Source: Wyeomyia smithii (taxonomy: Eukaryota; Arthropoda; Insecta; Diptera; Culicidae). Taken from it: a DNA stretch of 64,000 nucleotides. How positions within the stretch are numbered: the stretch's first letter is position 1; the number at the start of each line of letters is the position of its first letter. Below, piece after piece: positions 11,737-25,195 of the stretch. Under the pieces are notes generated by a model. It was given only the letters and a program-made list of their open reading frames with translations. It made no database searches and was not told the DNA's origin. Both the position numbers and the translations under genes were made by a program. The stretch spans positions 6,422,183 through 6,486,182 of the forward strand of contig NC_073695.1 of NCBI RefSeq assembly GCF_029784165.1, given 5' to 3'.

Positions 11737-14700
11737 TTAAATCCAAATTCAATCAAAAAACAATCCAATTCAATCCATATATAATCCAAATCAATTCCAA
11801 AAACAATCCAAATCCAATCCAGATCAAAGTCAAAATCTATATCCAAAGCCTATCCACAACCATTTCAAGAAGAATCCAATCCAATTCCAAACCAAAACCG
11901 TTTCAAAATCAAATCAAATCAAATCCAAATCAAAAACAAAATCCATGACCAAATCGGATCCACAACCAATTCAAATGGAATCCAATAGAAGTGCAAACCA
12001 CATCAAATCCAAATTAATTCATAATCTTTTCCAAATCCAATCCAAGTCCAAAATAAAATCAACACCTAAAGCGATCCAAAAAAATTCAAACGTTATCCAA
12101 TCCAAATCCAATCAAAATTCAATGCAAATCCAATACAAATCCAATCCAATTCCATTCATAATCCAATCCAAATCCAATCCAAATCCAATCCAAATCCAAT
12201 CCAAATCCAATCCAAAACCAATCCAAATCCAATCCAAATTCAATCTAATCCAAATCCAATCCAAATCGAATCCAAATCCAATCCAAATTCAATCCAAATC
12301 CAATCCAAATCCAGTCCAAATCACATCCAAATCTAATTCAAATTAATCAAAATCCAATCCAACTCCAATCCAAATCCAATCAAAATCCGATTCAAATCCA
12401 ATCCAAATCCAATCCATATCCAATCCAAATCCAATCCAAATCCAATCCAAATTCATTCCAAATCCAATCCAAATCCAATCCAAATCCAATCCAAATCCAA
12501 TCCAAATCCAATCCAAATCCAATCCAAATCCAATCCAAATCCAATCCAAATCCAATCCAAATCCAATCCAAATCCAATCCAAATCCAATCCAAATACAAT
12601 CCAAATCCAATCCAAATCCAATCCAAAACCAATCCAAATCCAATCCAACTCCAATCCAAATCCAATCCAAATCCAATCCAAATCCAATCCAAATCCAATC
12701 CAAATGCAATCCAAATCCAATCCAAATCCAATCCAAATCAAATCCAAATTCAATCCAAATCCAATCCAAATCCAACCCAATCCAAAACCAATCCAAATCC
12801 AATCCAACTCCAATCCAAATCCAATCCAAATCCAATCCAAATCCAATCCAAATCCAATCCAAATCCAATCCAAATCCAATCCAAATGCAATCCAAATCCA
12901 ATCCAAATCCAATCCAAATCAAATCCAAATTCAATCCAAATCCAATCCAAATCCAACCCAATCCAAATCCAATCCAAATCCAATCCAAATCCAATCCAAA
13001 TCCAATCCAAATCCAATCCAAATCCAATCCAAAACCAATCCAAATCCAATCTAAATCCAATCCAAATCCAATCCAAATCCAATCCAAATCCAATCCAAAT
13101 CCAATCCAAATACAATCCAAATCCAATCCAAATCCAATCCAAATTCAATCTTATCCAAATCCAATCCAAATCGAATCCAAATCCAATCCAAATTCAATCC
13201 AAATCCAATCCAAATCCAGTCCAAATCACATCCAAATCCAATTCAAATTAATCAAAATCCAATCCAAATCCAATGCAAATCCAATCAAAATCCAATTCAA
13301 ATCCAATCCAAATCCAATCCAAATCCAATCCAAATCCAATCCAAATCCAATCCAAATCCAATCCAAATCCAATCCAAATCCAGTCCAAATCACATCCAAA
13401 TCCAATTCAAATTAATCAAAATCCAATCCAAATCCAATCCAAATCCAATCAAAATCCAATTCAAATCCAATCCAAATCCAATCCAAATCCAATCCAAATC
13501 CAATCCAAATCCAATCCAAATCCAATCCAAATCCAAACCAAATCCAATCCAAATCCAATCCAAATCCAATCCAAATCCAATCCAAATCCAATCCAAATCC
13601 AATCCAAATCCAATCCAAATCCAATCCAAATCCAATCCAAATCCAATCCAAATTCAATCTAATCCAAATCCAATCCAAATCGAATCCAAATCCAATCCAA
13701 ATCCAATTCAAATTAATCAAAATCCAATCCAAATCCAATCCAAATCCAATCCAAATCCAATCCAATTCCAATCCAAATCCAATCCAAATCCAATCCAATC
13801 CAAATCCAATCCAAATCCAGTCCAAATCACATCCAAATCCAATCCAAATCCAATTCAAATTAATCAAAATCCAATCCAAATCCAATCCAAATCCAATCCA
13901 AATCCAATCCAAATCCAATCCAAATCCAATCCAAATCCAATCCAAATCCAATCCAAATCCAATCCAAATCCAATCCAAATCCAATCCAAATCCAATCCAA
14001 ATCCAATCCAAATCCAATCCAAATCCAATCCAAATCCAATCCAAATCCAATCCAACTCCAATCCAACTCCAATCCAAATCCAATCCAAATCCAATCCAAA
14101 TCCAATCCAAATCCAATCCAAATCCAATCCAAATCCAATCCAAATCCAATCCAAATCCAATCCAAATCCAATCCAAATCCAATCCAAATTCAATCCAAAT
14201 CCAATCCAAATCCAACCCAATCCAAATCCAATCCAAATCCAATCCAAATCCAATCCAAATCCAATCCAAATTCAATCCAAATCCAATCCAAATCCAATCC
14301 AAATCCAATCCAAATCCAATCCAAATCCAATCTAAATCCAATCCAAATCCAATCCAAATCCAATCCAAATCCAATCCAAATCCAATCCAAATCCAATCCA
14401 AATTCAATCTAATCCAAATCCAATCCAAATCGAATCCAAATCCAATCCAAATCCAATTCAAATCCAATCCAAATCCAATCCAAATCCATTCCAAATCCAA
14501 TCCAAATCCAATCCAAATCCAATTCAAATTAATCAAAATCCAATCCAAATCCAATCCAAATCCAATCAAAATCCAATTCAAATCCAATCCAAATCCAATC
14601 CAAATCCAATCCAAATCCAATCCAAATCCAATCCAAATCCAATCCAATCCAAATCCAATCCAAATCCAATCCAAATCCAATCCAAATCCAATCCAAATCC

Positions 14701-17700
14701 AATCTAAATCCAATCCAAATCCAATCCAAATCCAATCCAAATCCAATCCAAATCCAATCCAAATCCAATCCAAATCCAATCCAAATCCAATCCAAATCCA
14801 ATCCAAATCCAATCCAAATCCAATACAAATCCAATCCAAATCCAATCCAACTCCAATCCAACTCCAATCCAAATCCAATCCAAATCCAATCCAAATCCAA
14901 TCCAAATCCAATCCAAATCCAATCCAAATCCAATCCAAATCCAATCCAAATCCAATTCAAATTAATCAAAATCCAATCCAAATCCATTCCAAATCCAATC
15001 CAAATCCAATCCAAATCCAATTCAAATTAATCAAAATCCAATCCAAATCCAATCCAAATCCAATCAAAATCCAATTCAAATCCAATCCAAATCCAATCCA
15101 AATCCAATCCAAATCCAATCCAAATCCAATCCAAATCCAATCCAATCCAAATCCAATCCAAATCCAATCCAAATCCAATCCAAATCCAATCCAAATCCAA
15201 TTCAAATTAATCAAAATCCAATCCAAATCCATTCCAAATCCAATCCAAATCCAATCCAAATCCAATCCAAATCCAATCAAAATCCAATTCAAATCCAATC
15301 CAAATCCAATCCAAATCCAATCCAAATCCAATCCAAATCCAATCCAAATCCAATCCAATCCAAATCCAATCCAAATCCAATCCAAATCCAATCCAAATCC
15401 AATCCAAATCCAATCCAAATCCAATCCAAATCCAATCCAAATCCAATCCAAATCCAATCCAAATCCAATCCAAATCCAATCCAAATTCAATCTAATCCAA
15501 ATCCAATCCAAATCGAATCCAAATCCAATCCAAATCCAATTCAAATTAATCAAAATCCAATCCAAATCCAATCCAAATCCAATCCAAATCCAATCCAAAT
15601 CCAATCCAATTCCAATCCAAATCCAATCCAAATCCAATCCAATCCAAATCCAATCCAAATCCAGTCCAAATCACATCCAAATCCAATCCAAATCCAATTC
15701 AAATTAATCAAAATCCAATCCAAATCCAATCCAAATCCAATCCAAATCCAATCCAAATCCAATCCAAATCCAATCCAAATCCAGTCCAAATCACATCCAA
15801 ATCCAATCCAAATCCAATTCAAATTAATCAAAATCCAATCCAAATCCAATCCAAATCAAATCCAAATCCAATCCAAATCCAATCCAAATCCAATCCAAAT
15901 CCAACCCAATCCAAATCCAATCCAAATCCAATCCAAATCCAATCCAAATCCAAATTCAATCCAAATCCAATCCAAATCCAATCCAAATCCAATCCAAATC
16001 CAATCCAAATCCAATCTAAATCCAATCCAAATCCAATCCAAATCCAATCCAAATCCAATCCAAATCCAATCCAAATCCAATCCAAAACCAATCCAAATTC
16101 AATCCAAATCCAATCCAAATCCAACCCAATCCAAATCCAATCCAAATCCAATCCAAATCCAATCCAAATCCAATCCAAATCCAATCCAAATCCAATCCAA
16201 ATCCAATCCAAATCCAATCCAAATCCAATCCAAATCCAATCCAAATCCAATCCAAATCCAATCTAAATCCAATCCAAATCCAATCCAAATCCAATCTAAA
16301 TCCAATCCAAATCCAATCCAAATCCAATCCAAATCCAATCCAAATCCAATCCAAATTCAATCTAATCCAAATCCAATCCAAATCGAATCCAAATCCAATT
16401 CAAATTAATCAAAATCCAATCCAAATCCAATCCAAATCCAATCAAAATCCAATTCAAATCCAATCCAAATCCAATCCAAATCCAATCCAAATCCAATCCA
16501 AATCCAATCCAAATCCAATCCAAATCCAATCCAAATCCATTCCAAATCCAATCCAAATCCAATCCAAATCCAATCCAAATCCAATCCAAATCCATTCCAA
16601 ATCCAATCCAAATCCAATCCAAATCCAATCCAAATCCAATCCAAATCCAATCCAAATCCAATCCAAATCCAATCCAATCCAAATCCAATCCAAATCCAAT
16701 CCAAATCCAATCCATATCCAATCCAAATCCAATCCAAATCCAATCCAAATCCAATCCAAATTCAATCCAAATCCAATCCAAATCCAATCCAAATCCAATC
16801 CAAATCCAATCTAAATCCAATCCAAATCCAATCCAAATCCAATCCAAATCCAATCCAAATCCAATCCAAATCCAATCCAAATCCAGTCCAAATCACATCC
16901 AAATCCAATCCAAATCCAATTCAAATTAATCAAAATCCAATCCAAATCCAATCCAAATCAAATCCAAATCCAATCCAAATTCAATCCAAATCCAATCCAA
17001 ATCCAACCCAATTCAAATCCAATCCAAATCCAATCCAAATCCAATCCAAATCCAATCCGAATTCAATCCAAATCCAATCCAAATCCAATCCAAATCCAAT
17101 CCAAATCCAATCCAAATCCAATCTAAATCCAATCCAAATCCAATCCAAATCCAATCCAAATCCAATCCAAATACAATCTAAATCCAATCCAAATTCAATC
17201 TAATCCAAATCCAATCCAAATCGAATCCAAATCCAATCCAAATCCAATTCAAATTAATCAAAATCCAATCCAAATCCATTCCAAATCCAATCCAAATCCA
17301 ATCCAATTCCAATCCAAATCCAATCCAAATCCAATCCAATCCAAATCCAATCCAAATCCAGTCCAAATCACATCCAAATCCAATCCAAATCCAATTCAAA
17401 TTAATCAAAATCCAATCCAAATCCAATCCAAATCCAAATCCAATCCAAATCCAATCCAAATCCAATCCAAATCCAATCCAAATCCAATCCAAATCCAATC
17501 CAAATCCAATCCAAATCCAATCCAAATCCAATCCAAATCCAATCCAAATCCAATCCAAATCCAATCCAAATCCAATCCAAATCCAATCCAAATCCAATCC
17601 AAATCCAATCCAAATCCAATCCAAATCCAATCCAAATCCAATCCAAATCCAATCCAAATCCAATCCAACTCCAATCCAAATCCAATCCAAATCCAATCCA

Positions 17701-20412
17701 AATCCAATCCAAATCCAATCCAAATCCAATCCAAATCCAGTCCATATCACATCCAAATCCAATCCAAATCCAATTCAAATTAATCAAAATCCAATTCAAA
17801 TCCAATCCAAATCCAATCCAAATCCAATCCAAAACCAATCCAAATTCAATCCAAATCCAATCCAAATCCAACCCAATCCAAATCCAATCCAAATCCAATC
17901 CAAATCCAATCCAAATCCAATCCAAATCCAATCCAAATCCAATCCAAATCCAATCCAAATCCAATCCAAATCCAATCCAAATCCAATCCAAATCCAATCT
18001 AAATCCAATCCAAATCCAATCCAAATCCAATCTAAATCCAATCCAAATCCAATCCAAATCCAATCCAAATCCAATCCAAATTCAATCCAATCCAAATCCA
18101 ATTCAAATTAATCAAAATCCAATCCAAATCCAATTCAAATTAATCAAAATCCAATCAAAATCCAATTCAAATCCAATCCAAATCCAATCCAAATCCAATC
18201 CAAATCCAATCCAAATCCAATCCAAATCCAATCCAAATCCAATCCAAATCCAATCCAAATCCATTCCAAATCCAATCCAAATCCAATCCAAATCCAATCC
18301 AAATCCATTCCAAATCCAATCCAAATCCAATCCAAATCCAATCCAAATCCAATCCAAATCCAATCCAAATCCAATCCAAATCCAATCCAAATCCAATCCA
18401 AATCCAATCTAAATCCAATCCAAATCCAATCCAAATCCAATCCAAATCCAATCCAAATCCAATCCAAATCCAATCCAAATCCAGTCCAAATCACATCCAA
18501 AACCAATCCAAATCCAATTCAAATTAATCAAAATCCAATCCAAATCCAATCCAAATCAAATCCAAATCCAATCCAAATTCAATCCAAATCCAATCCAAAT
18601 CCAACCCAATTCAAATCCAATCCAAATCCAATCCAAATCCAATCCGAATTCAATCCAAATCCAATCCAAATCCAATCCAAATCCAATCCAAATCCAATCC
18701 AAATCCAATCTAAATCCAATCCAAATCCAATCCAAATCCAATCCAAATCCAATCCAAATACAATCTAAATCCAATCCAAATTCAATCTAATCCAAATCCA
18801 ATCCAAATCGAATCCAAATCCAATCCAAATCCAATTCAAATTAATCAAAATCCAATCCAAATCCATTCCAAATCCAATCCAAATCCAATCCAATTCCAAT
18901 CCAAATCCAATCCAAATCCAATCCAATCCAAATCCAATCCAAATCCAGTCCAAATCACATCCAAATCCAATCCAAATCCAATTCAAATTAATCAAAATCC
19001 AATCCAAATCCAATCCAAATCCAAATCCAATCCATATCCAATCCAAATCCAATCCAAATCCAATCCAAATCCAATCCAAATCCAATCCAAATCCAATCCA
19101 AATCCAATCCAAATCCAATCCAAATCCAATCCAAATCCAATCCAAATCCAATCCAAATCCAATCCAAATCCAATCCAAATCCAATCCAACTCCAATCCAA
19201 CTCCAATCCAAATCCAATCCAAATCCAATCCAAATCCAATCCAAATCCAATCCAAATCCAATCCAAATCCAATCCAAATCCAATCCAAATCCAATCCAAA
19301 TCCAATCCAAATCCAATCCAAATCCAATCCAAATCCAATCCAAATCCAATCCAAATCCAATCCAAATCCAATCCAAATCCAATCCAAATCCAATCCAAAT
19401 CCAATCCAAATCCAATCCAAATCCAATCCAAATCCAATCCAAATCCAATCCAAATACAATCCAAATCCAATCCAAGCCAATCCAAATCCAATCCAAATCC
19501 AATCCAAATCCAATCCAAATCAAATCCAAATCCAATCCAAATTCAATCCAAATCCAATCCAAATCCAACCCAATCCAAATCCAATCCAAATCCAATCCAA
19601 ATCCAATCCAAATCCAATCCAAATCCAATCCAAATCCAATCCAAATCCAATCCAAATCCAATCCAAATCCAATCCAAATCCAATCCAAATCCAATCGAAA
19701 TCCAATCCAAATCCAATCCAATCCAAATCCAATCCAAATCCAATCCAAATCCAATCCAAATCCAATCCAAATCCAATCCAAATCCAATCCAAATCCAATC
19801 CAAATCCAATCCAAATCCAATCCAAATCCAATCCAAATTTAATCCAAATCCAATCCAAATCCAATCTAAATCCAATTCAAATCAAATCCAAACACAATCC
19901 AAATCCAATCCAAATCCAATCCAAATCCAATCCAAATACAATCCAAATCCAATCCAAATCCAATCCAAATCCAATTCAAATGCAATCCAATCCAAATCGA
20001 ATCCAAATTCAATCCCAATCCAATCCAATTGCAATCCAAATCCAATTTCAATCCAAATTCAATCCAAATCTTATCCAATTTCAATCCAAATCCAATTCAA
20101 ATCCAATCTAGATCAGTTTTAATCCAAATCTAATACAAATCCAGATTTAATTCACATCCTCTTTTGAACCTGATCCACAACTCAAATATATTCCAATAAC
20201 AAATTTATTCCAGTTCCAATGCAAACCTTGTTTTAATACAATCCAAATCCATCATATTCCATATCCAAATGAGATCCACAACCTATTCAAATGAAATCTA
20301 AGTTCAATTTAGATTCTATCCATTTCTAATTTAATTCGAATCCCATCCAAATGCAGTTCAAAACAGCCATGCCATTATCCGATCCACATTTATTTCAACT
20401 CCAATCCAAATT
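11737..20412 (+). repeat. 11-bp satellite array, unit CCAAATCCAAT
   Basis: An array of about 8.7 kb built on CCAAATCCAAT, itself a hexamer plus a pentamer (CCAAAT + CCAAT). The core (about 12150-19870) is highly homogeneous. The first 400 bases and the last 500 are degenerate. Variant blocks recur: CAATTCAAATTAATCAAAATCC appears about 20 times, the CCAGTCC/AATCACATCC pair about ten times, and TTCAATCTAATCC with AATCGAATCC several times. Occasional CCAATCCAAT steps shift the register by 5 bases. The unit has no stop codon in most frames, so it generates long meaningless ORFs on both strands. Confidence 0.97.
16918..18840 (+). repeat. Higher-order repeat of about 1.59 kb within the 11-bp satellite
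   Basis: The series of variants starting at TCAAATTAATC (16921), then AATCAAATCC, CCAACCCAATTC (17003), AATCCGAATTC (17057), ATACAATCTAAATCC (17171) and TCTAATCC...AATCGAATCC recurs from 18519. The offset is 1598 bases, dropping to 1587 after one 11-bp unit is lost, and the copied section runs on past 18960. This shows that segments of more than 1 kb were duplicated as blocks. Confidence 0.85.
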
Positions 20413-20745
20413 GGATGGGATTGGGATTTGATTGGGAATAGATTTGGATGGAATTTTGGAATGAATTGGAATTGGATTCGGATAGAATTTTGATAGGATT
20501 TTGATTAAATTTTGATTTGATTTTGATTGAGTTCAGATTTGAGCTGGATTTGGACTGAATTTTGATTGGAATTGGATTGGATTTCGATTGAATTTAGATT
20601 AAATTTTTATTTGTTTTGAATTGGATATCTTTTTCGATTCAAATTTGATTGGCAACATTTTTGAATTGATTTTGAATTCATTGAGCACTGAATATGGATT
20701 CGATTCGTTTTGGATTGGATTAGTAATTGATTGAGTTTTAATGAA
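20409..20745 (-). repeat. Inverted, degenerate continuation of the 11-bp satellite
   Basis: At 20401-20418 the sequence CCAATCCAAATTGGATGG is palindromic. After it the G-rich complement (GGATTTGATTGGGAATAG, GAATTGGATTGG and similar) continues for about 330 bases. The array therefore changes orientation here and decays into unique sequence. Confidence 0.8.
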
Positions 20746-22282
20746 TCGCGAGCTGAGGTTTTCCTAGAAGTTTTTGGTTGAATTCGTCGCAGCAAATTTC
20801 ATCATTAAAGCAACATCTGACTTTATTTTTTTTTTTCAAAAATTTATCTGGTTTTATAGTCGTAAATTATTTGCTTAACATATTGACGCCTGGTGATTAA
20901 AACATCAAACATCACGAATTATTACATACACCTTAGACAAACCAAGAAGATTTTGTTGATAAATGACGCAGGGAAACATACAACCAAGAGCCGCAATGTG
21001 TTAGTTAGTGAGAGTGTTCATGTGCTGCATTTTATTTATTGATTCAACGTTGAAGTTAATTTCAATCTCCTTTTCACACACATCTGCAGATACTTTCCCG
21101 TAGCGCTCCTGTCTCAAATGTCAAATAGTATACGCAACCGTTTTGTTCACTGTTTTTTTTTTCGCCGAATAATAATGAAATAGGAATATTTTGAGCAATT
21201 GGAGATCTAAGAAACTAGTAACATGTGCCAAATATACGACAGAAAGTTTTTTTAAACTCTAATATTCCTGTATGCCTAACCGCGAAGCAGGGCCGAATTT
21301 CTTTTTAGAATAGGGAAAAGCCAGCTTGAATAGATCCTGCATATTGATTGCTCCTCCTCAAGCGGGCATAAAAATCCTGTCATCTTTTCTTTTTAAAAAT
21401 ATGTTTTAAAAATGCATATAGTTTTTTAATTTACAACTAACAATAACATTAATGTTCTTCTCTATATGACTAATCAATAATCCTTAATACTATTCGTTGA
21501 GGAATGATGGGTCCTTGCCCCTTGGAAATCAATCCCTGAGCTCAAAAACAGAGAAACAAAAACAACAATTTTTTTTATCCTCGAAGATCGGCAGAAAGGA
21601 AGAACGACAGTATGTGTTTTTACTTGACTGGGAATGAATGTTATTGCTTTTCAATTAACAAATCCGTTTTCAAAAAGAGTTTTTTTCATTATTGCTTCTA
21701 AAGTAACAAGTAAAATTTTTTTGTGAACTTTTGGTTCCATTCATTTTTTTACTGTCGATTGATTAGAATATAAATAAAAAGCAAAGCAAAGCCAAAGTTA
21801 CAATACGCTGTTGGAACTTCACGTTTATTGGACAAAGTTTTTGTAGTTGAATGGTAACTCAAGATTAGTTTTGCGTTGTTCATATTCAATGTTTGTGAGG
21901 AGGTATTCTATCCTAAAATTATTTCAGTGGTTGAGAAGTTATCGACGTTTAATATCTCACATTCCAAGGTTTCAGTTCCATACTTTAGTTTTTACGGAAT
22001 GTGCCCCAGTATCGTAAACCAAAATGTCAAAAATGAAACATTTTTATCCATGCGGGTTAATTGCGCTGTCAGCACAAAACAACGCTATTTGGTTTTTCGT
22101 CCCGATCGAACAACTTCTTCGTCCCACGAATCCTAGTGAATTAACTTCTACCTGGTTCAACCTTCATCGCGTACTGAATGTGGCAATGCCATTCGACGAC
22201 CACATTCTCGTGATCATCGCTCTAATTGTTTCGTTCTCGCTTATTTATGACCGTGCAGTGCAATGCTGGCAAGTATGGCAAC

Positions 22283-22312
22283 GACAACGACGACGACGAC
22301 GACGACGACTAC
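22283..22312. repeat. (CGA)n microsatellite
   Basis: A run of CGA trinucleotides after CAACGACAA. A similar run occurs at 23047-23069. Neither lies in a supported coding frame. Confidence 0.85.
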
Positions 22313-23046
22313 GGTAAACAATCGCAACAAAATGTCAAACCAAAGCGGCCTCCACGGAGCCTTCCTCCGAATAGAAGAAGAAGCTCTAATCCCGAGGAGG
22401 CTTGGGGGCGGGATAAGACATGCTAAAATAACGAGTTCACTTGTGTAAGATTTGTTTGCATTCCTTCCGACATGGTTTGACTCCCGCAAACACATGCTTA
22501 GAATGTTTTTTTCCGCGACTGTGCTGTGCAACCTAAGAAAAGATCACAACCTTCCGATAGGGATGCGCTCAACGACGAGACTCGAGCTCTGGAGTTTGTC
22601 CACGGCTAACCCACCCTACTGGACAACAAGGTCGTAGAACTCGTTCGAAACGATAAGCCAGTAGGAATTGAGCAATCGCCTGACTAGCGAAGTAAATGTC
22701 AGAAAAATCCCATTTATTTTGTGGAAACAGAAACGAGAATTACACTTTTGACTCACCCAACTTATTTATGAGTAAGCACAGTATGTAATCAACCATCTCA
22801 AGATTTGTTTTCCAAAAATCTAGTGTATGACTTCAAACGTTCGTGGAATTGCCTAAACCGGAAACATCTTCACCAACCCAGCTGCCATTCATCAAATTAA
22901 CAGCAAATTTCCAGTCAAATTTGGTGCGTGGGCGGCTCGCTGATCCAGGGCAGACCATCGCAAAAACTACACTCAGTGTCGCGGGGGTTACATAACCTAA
23001 CAGTCTCTCTGATGGATCTACTAACCATTAGTCCAGTAGCAACACC

Positions 23047-23069
23047 GACGACGACGACGACGACGACGT
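23047..23069. repeat. (CGA)n microsatellite
   Basis: A second short ACGACG run, about 0.6 kb upstream of the putative exon. Confidence 0.8.
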
Positions 23070-23682
23070 GCTTCCATTCGGTATTTCTGCGATTGCTCCA
23101 CATCAATCCGCACTACCCCTCATGCATCCAATAGTGGTGCACTATGGTCACACCACGCCGACAAACCAAAAGGCCTTTGCGAAACGCGCTGCTAAATGAA
23201 TTTAAAGCAAGAGATTAATATTTTTATATCGCACAACCCGAGACGCGGTGCGCCGCATTCGCAGGCAATCCGAAATTCAATTGGAGCATTCAACGTACAA
23301 CAATGGATGGCTGCGTCGAGCGTGGATTGCGCCAGTTGGCATTGGGGTGGTCCGATGACTTATATGGAACCGAGCCGGGTTCCCACGTGGTCCTATACCA
23401 TGTGGTCACATGGGTCGCCATGAGTCATTACTAATTGGATTGTTTTCGACAGGTATTTTTAGTCTGAAATCGGAGTGCCTCTAACGGGTGTGTCGATCTG
23501 GGTTGGCAAAACTCAAGGCCAAACACGGACAGTTTATTCTAAGACGGGGTCTTTGATCCGATTAGGTGTTCACCTTTCAGCGTTAGGTTCGGTGGGGAAT
23601 TTATTTTTTGTAATATGTTAAAAAATTTTATCTCCCCAGCACAAAGCATACTAATCAGGGTTTATTCGTTTGTTGTTTTCAG

Positions 23683-23833
23683 CTTGGGCTCCCTCGAGGC
23701 TACCCTACCGCGTGAGATGGTGTCACGGCGCAAAATTTTGTCCCGTTCGCGGGACGATCTGAATCTGGACTCGACGTTCATCGCCCAGGAGGAAGAGGAA
23801 GACGTTTGGTACCAGAAGGAAAAACTCTATAAG
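23683..23833 (+). CDS. Putative protein-coding exon of a host gene (partial)
   Basis: This 151-base segment is bounded by a good acceptor (TTTGTTGTTTTCAG, ending at 23682) and a strong donor (AAG/GTAAGT at 23834). The open frame runs through it and has the composition of real protein: a basic stretch VSRRKILSRSRDD, then an acidic run EEEEDVW, then YQKEKLYK up to the splice site. The exon begins at the third base of a codon, so it joins an upstream exon unless translation starts at the internal ATG (23717), which has G at -3 and +4. In that case the first 34 bases are 5' UTR. The neighbouring bases leave the coding pattern at once on both sides. From memory the MVSRRKILSRSRDDLNLD segment resembles the N-terminus of the Drosophila MH2-domain protein Expansion, but I cannot verify this and give no symbol. 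No other exon of the gene was recognised in the window. Confidence 0.65.
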
Positions 23834-25195
23834 GTAAGTTATACAGAAAAAAAAACGACAGCCGTTGCCCATTAGCCGAGTGAAGCTCGACTTTTATCGG
23901 TCGATAATTGAGAGAAAGAAACGGTGCGACAGGTAGAAAGTAAGGTGTGGGATATGATACGGTTGTTTGTTTTTATCACTTCCAAGTGTGGATTCGGTTT
24001 CCGTGCGGTAGGAATGCGAATGTTGCGTAAGATAAACACGCAGCAGAAAGACAGAGCAAATGGAAATCGTTGTGACATAATTGATCAACGTCAATCAAGT
24101 TTGGCCGTCAAGCAACTGAACTAAATGTGAACCATGTTGGGTATAGGCTGGCACACTGACAGTTGTGCTCCGGACTTCGAAACGCGGTTAGATGATAGTT
24201 TATTTTTTCTGCTGTACCTTCTCGTTTACTTAGAGGGTTTAATGTGTATATAGTTTACGCATGACGAGAATCAATGAGAGTTGTTTGGCCTAAAGGAAAC
24301 ATGAGAACTGGTGACCGATTAGTATGCTGTTGAAGGAAAAGGTTTTCGAAACTGAAGTAGAGTTGTTCTTTTAGTTGATGATTTCAGATTCAAAACATAT
24401 CTTTTACATGTTCATGAGTAGTAGAGGAACATTTCTTCGTCAGGTTCGTCTTTTTGCTTGTTTTCTTATGCTCACAAAAAAGGTTACGAAATTACTATTT
24501 TTGTTGTGATAGAATGTCGCAGTTCGATATCAAATTATACTTAGCACACACCACAAGCAAATCAATAAGCAAGTTTCTTCCAATTCCTCAATGTTGAAAC
24601 AAATGCCCGATTTAATCGAATTATAAACGTTGGTTGCAATCATCGTAAGCTAACAGTTACTAAATGATTTTGTAGTTATGAAAATCCTAGTTCGAGTTGC
24701 TTTTCCGCGTACCACAATGATTGGCATAATTATGACAAAACAAATAAACCGAATTCGAGCAAACACGAAAAGAAAAAGTTATCCCTATACCAGAAATGCT
24801 GATGCTGGGAACGACTTTGGATAAAAATTCTTGAAGGCTACAAATGATATTTATTACACGATTACCGGTAATTGCAGGAAATGGGTGAAAATTAAAATCT
24901 AACGCAGTGCGAAAAAAGTGTGAATTCACAATTTTCTTTCTTTAATTTTTCGTTAACATCAATTTTACCGTGGATATTTCTCCGCACTTCACCCGAGCTT
25001 CGGAAATATTACTTCTTTCGTTGCCCGATGCGACAAAAATAGGATTTTGAAAGTTTTGCTCTGTTCAGAGTCCGGACCGAGTTTGCCGGTTTAATGTCGA
25101 ACACGTCTTTTGTGACCTTTTCAACTGTATTCCTCTCCTATTTCTTTGTTAGTTTTCTTGTTTTTAATTAATTCATTTCGTTGACTCATCGGTTC
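23834..25195. other. Likely intron or downstream flank of the exon
   Basis: AT-rich, no further exon with paired splice signals recognised and no transposon ends seen. Confidence 0.5.

Larger units (their letters stand above)
20746..23682. other. Non-coding sequence upstream of the exon
   Basis: No gene supported. It contains GAC/CGA trinucleotide runs at about 22283-22312 and 23047-23069 and otherwise unique-looking DNA. If the exon at 23683 belongs to a gene with long introns, this stretch is intron or 5' flank. Confidence 0.5.

Noticed and set aside
12343..19864. Dozens of open frames up to 510 codons encoding DLDWIWIGFGL or QIQSKSNPNP repeats
   Set aside because: They are the direct translation of a stop-free 11-bp satellite in every frame, with frame changes at each 5-base slip and no start context or splice sites.
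11737..20412. Satellite as a CRISPR array
   Set aside because: The repeats are directly adjacent 11-mers with no unique spacers, in a eukaryotic context.
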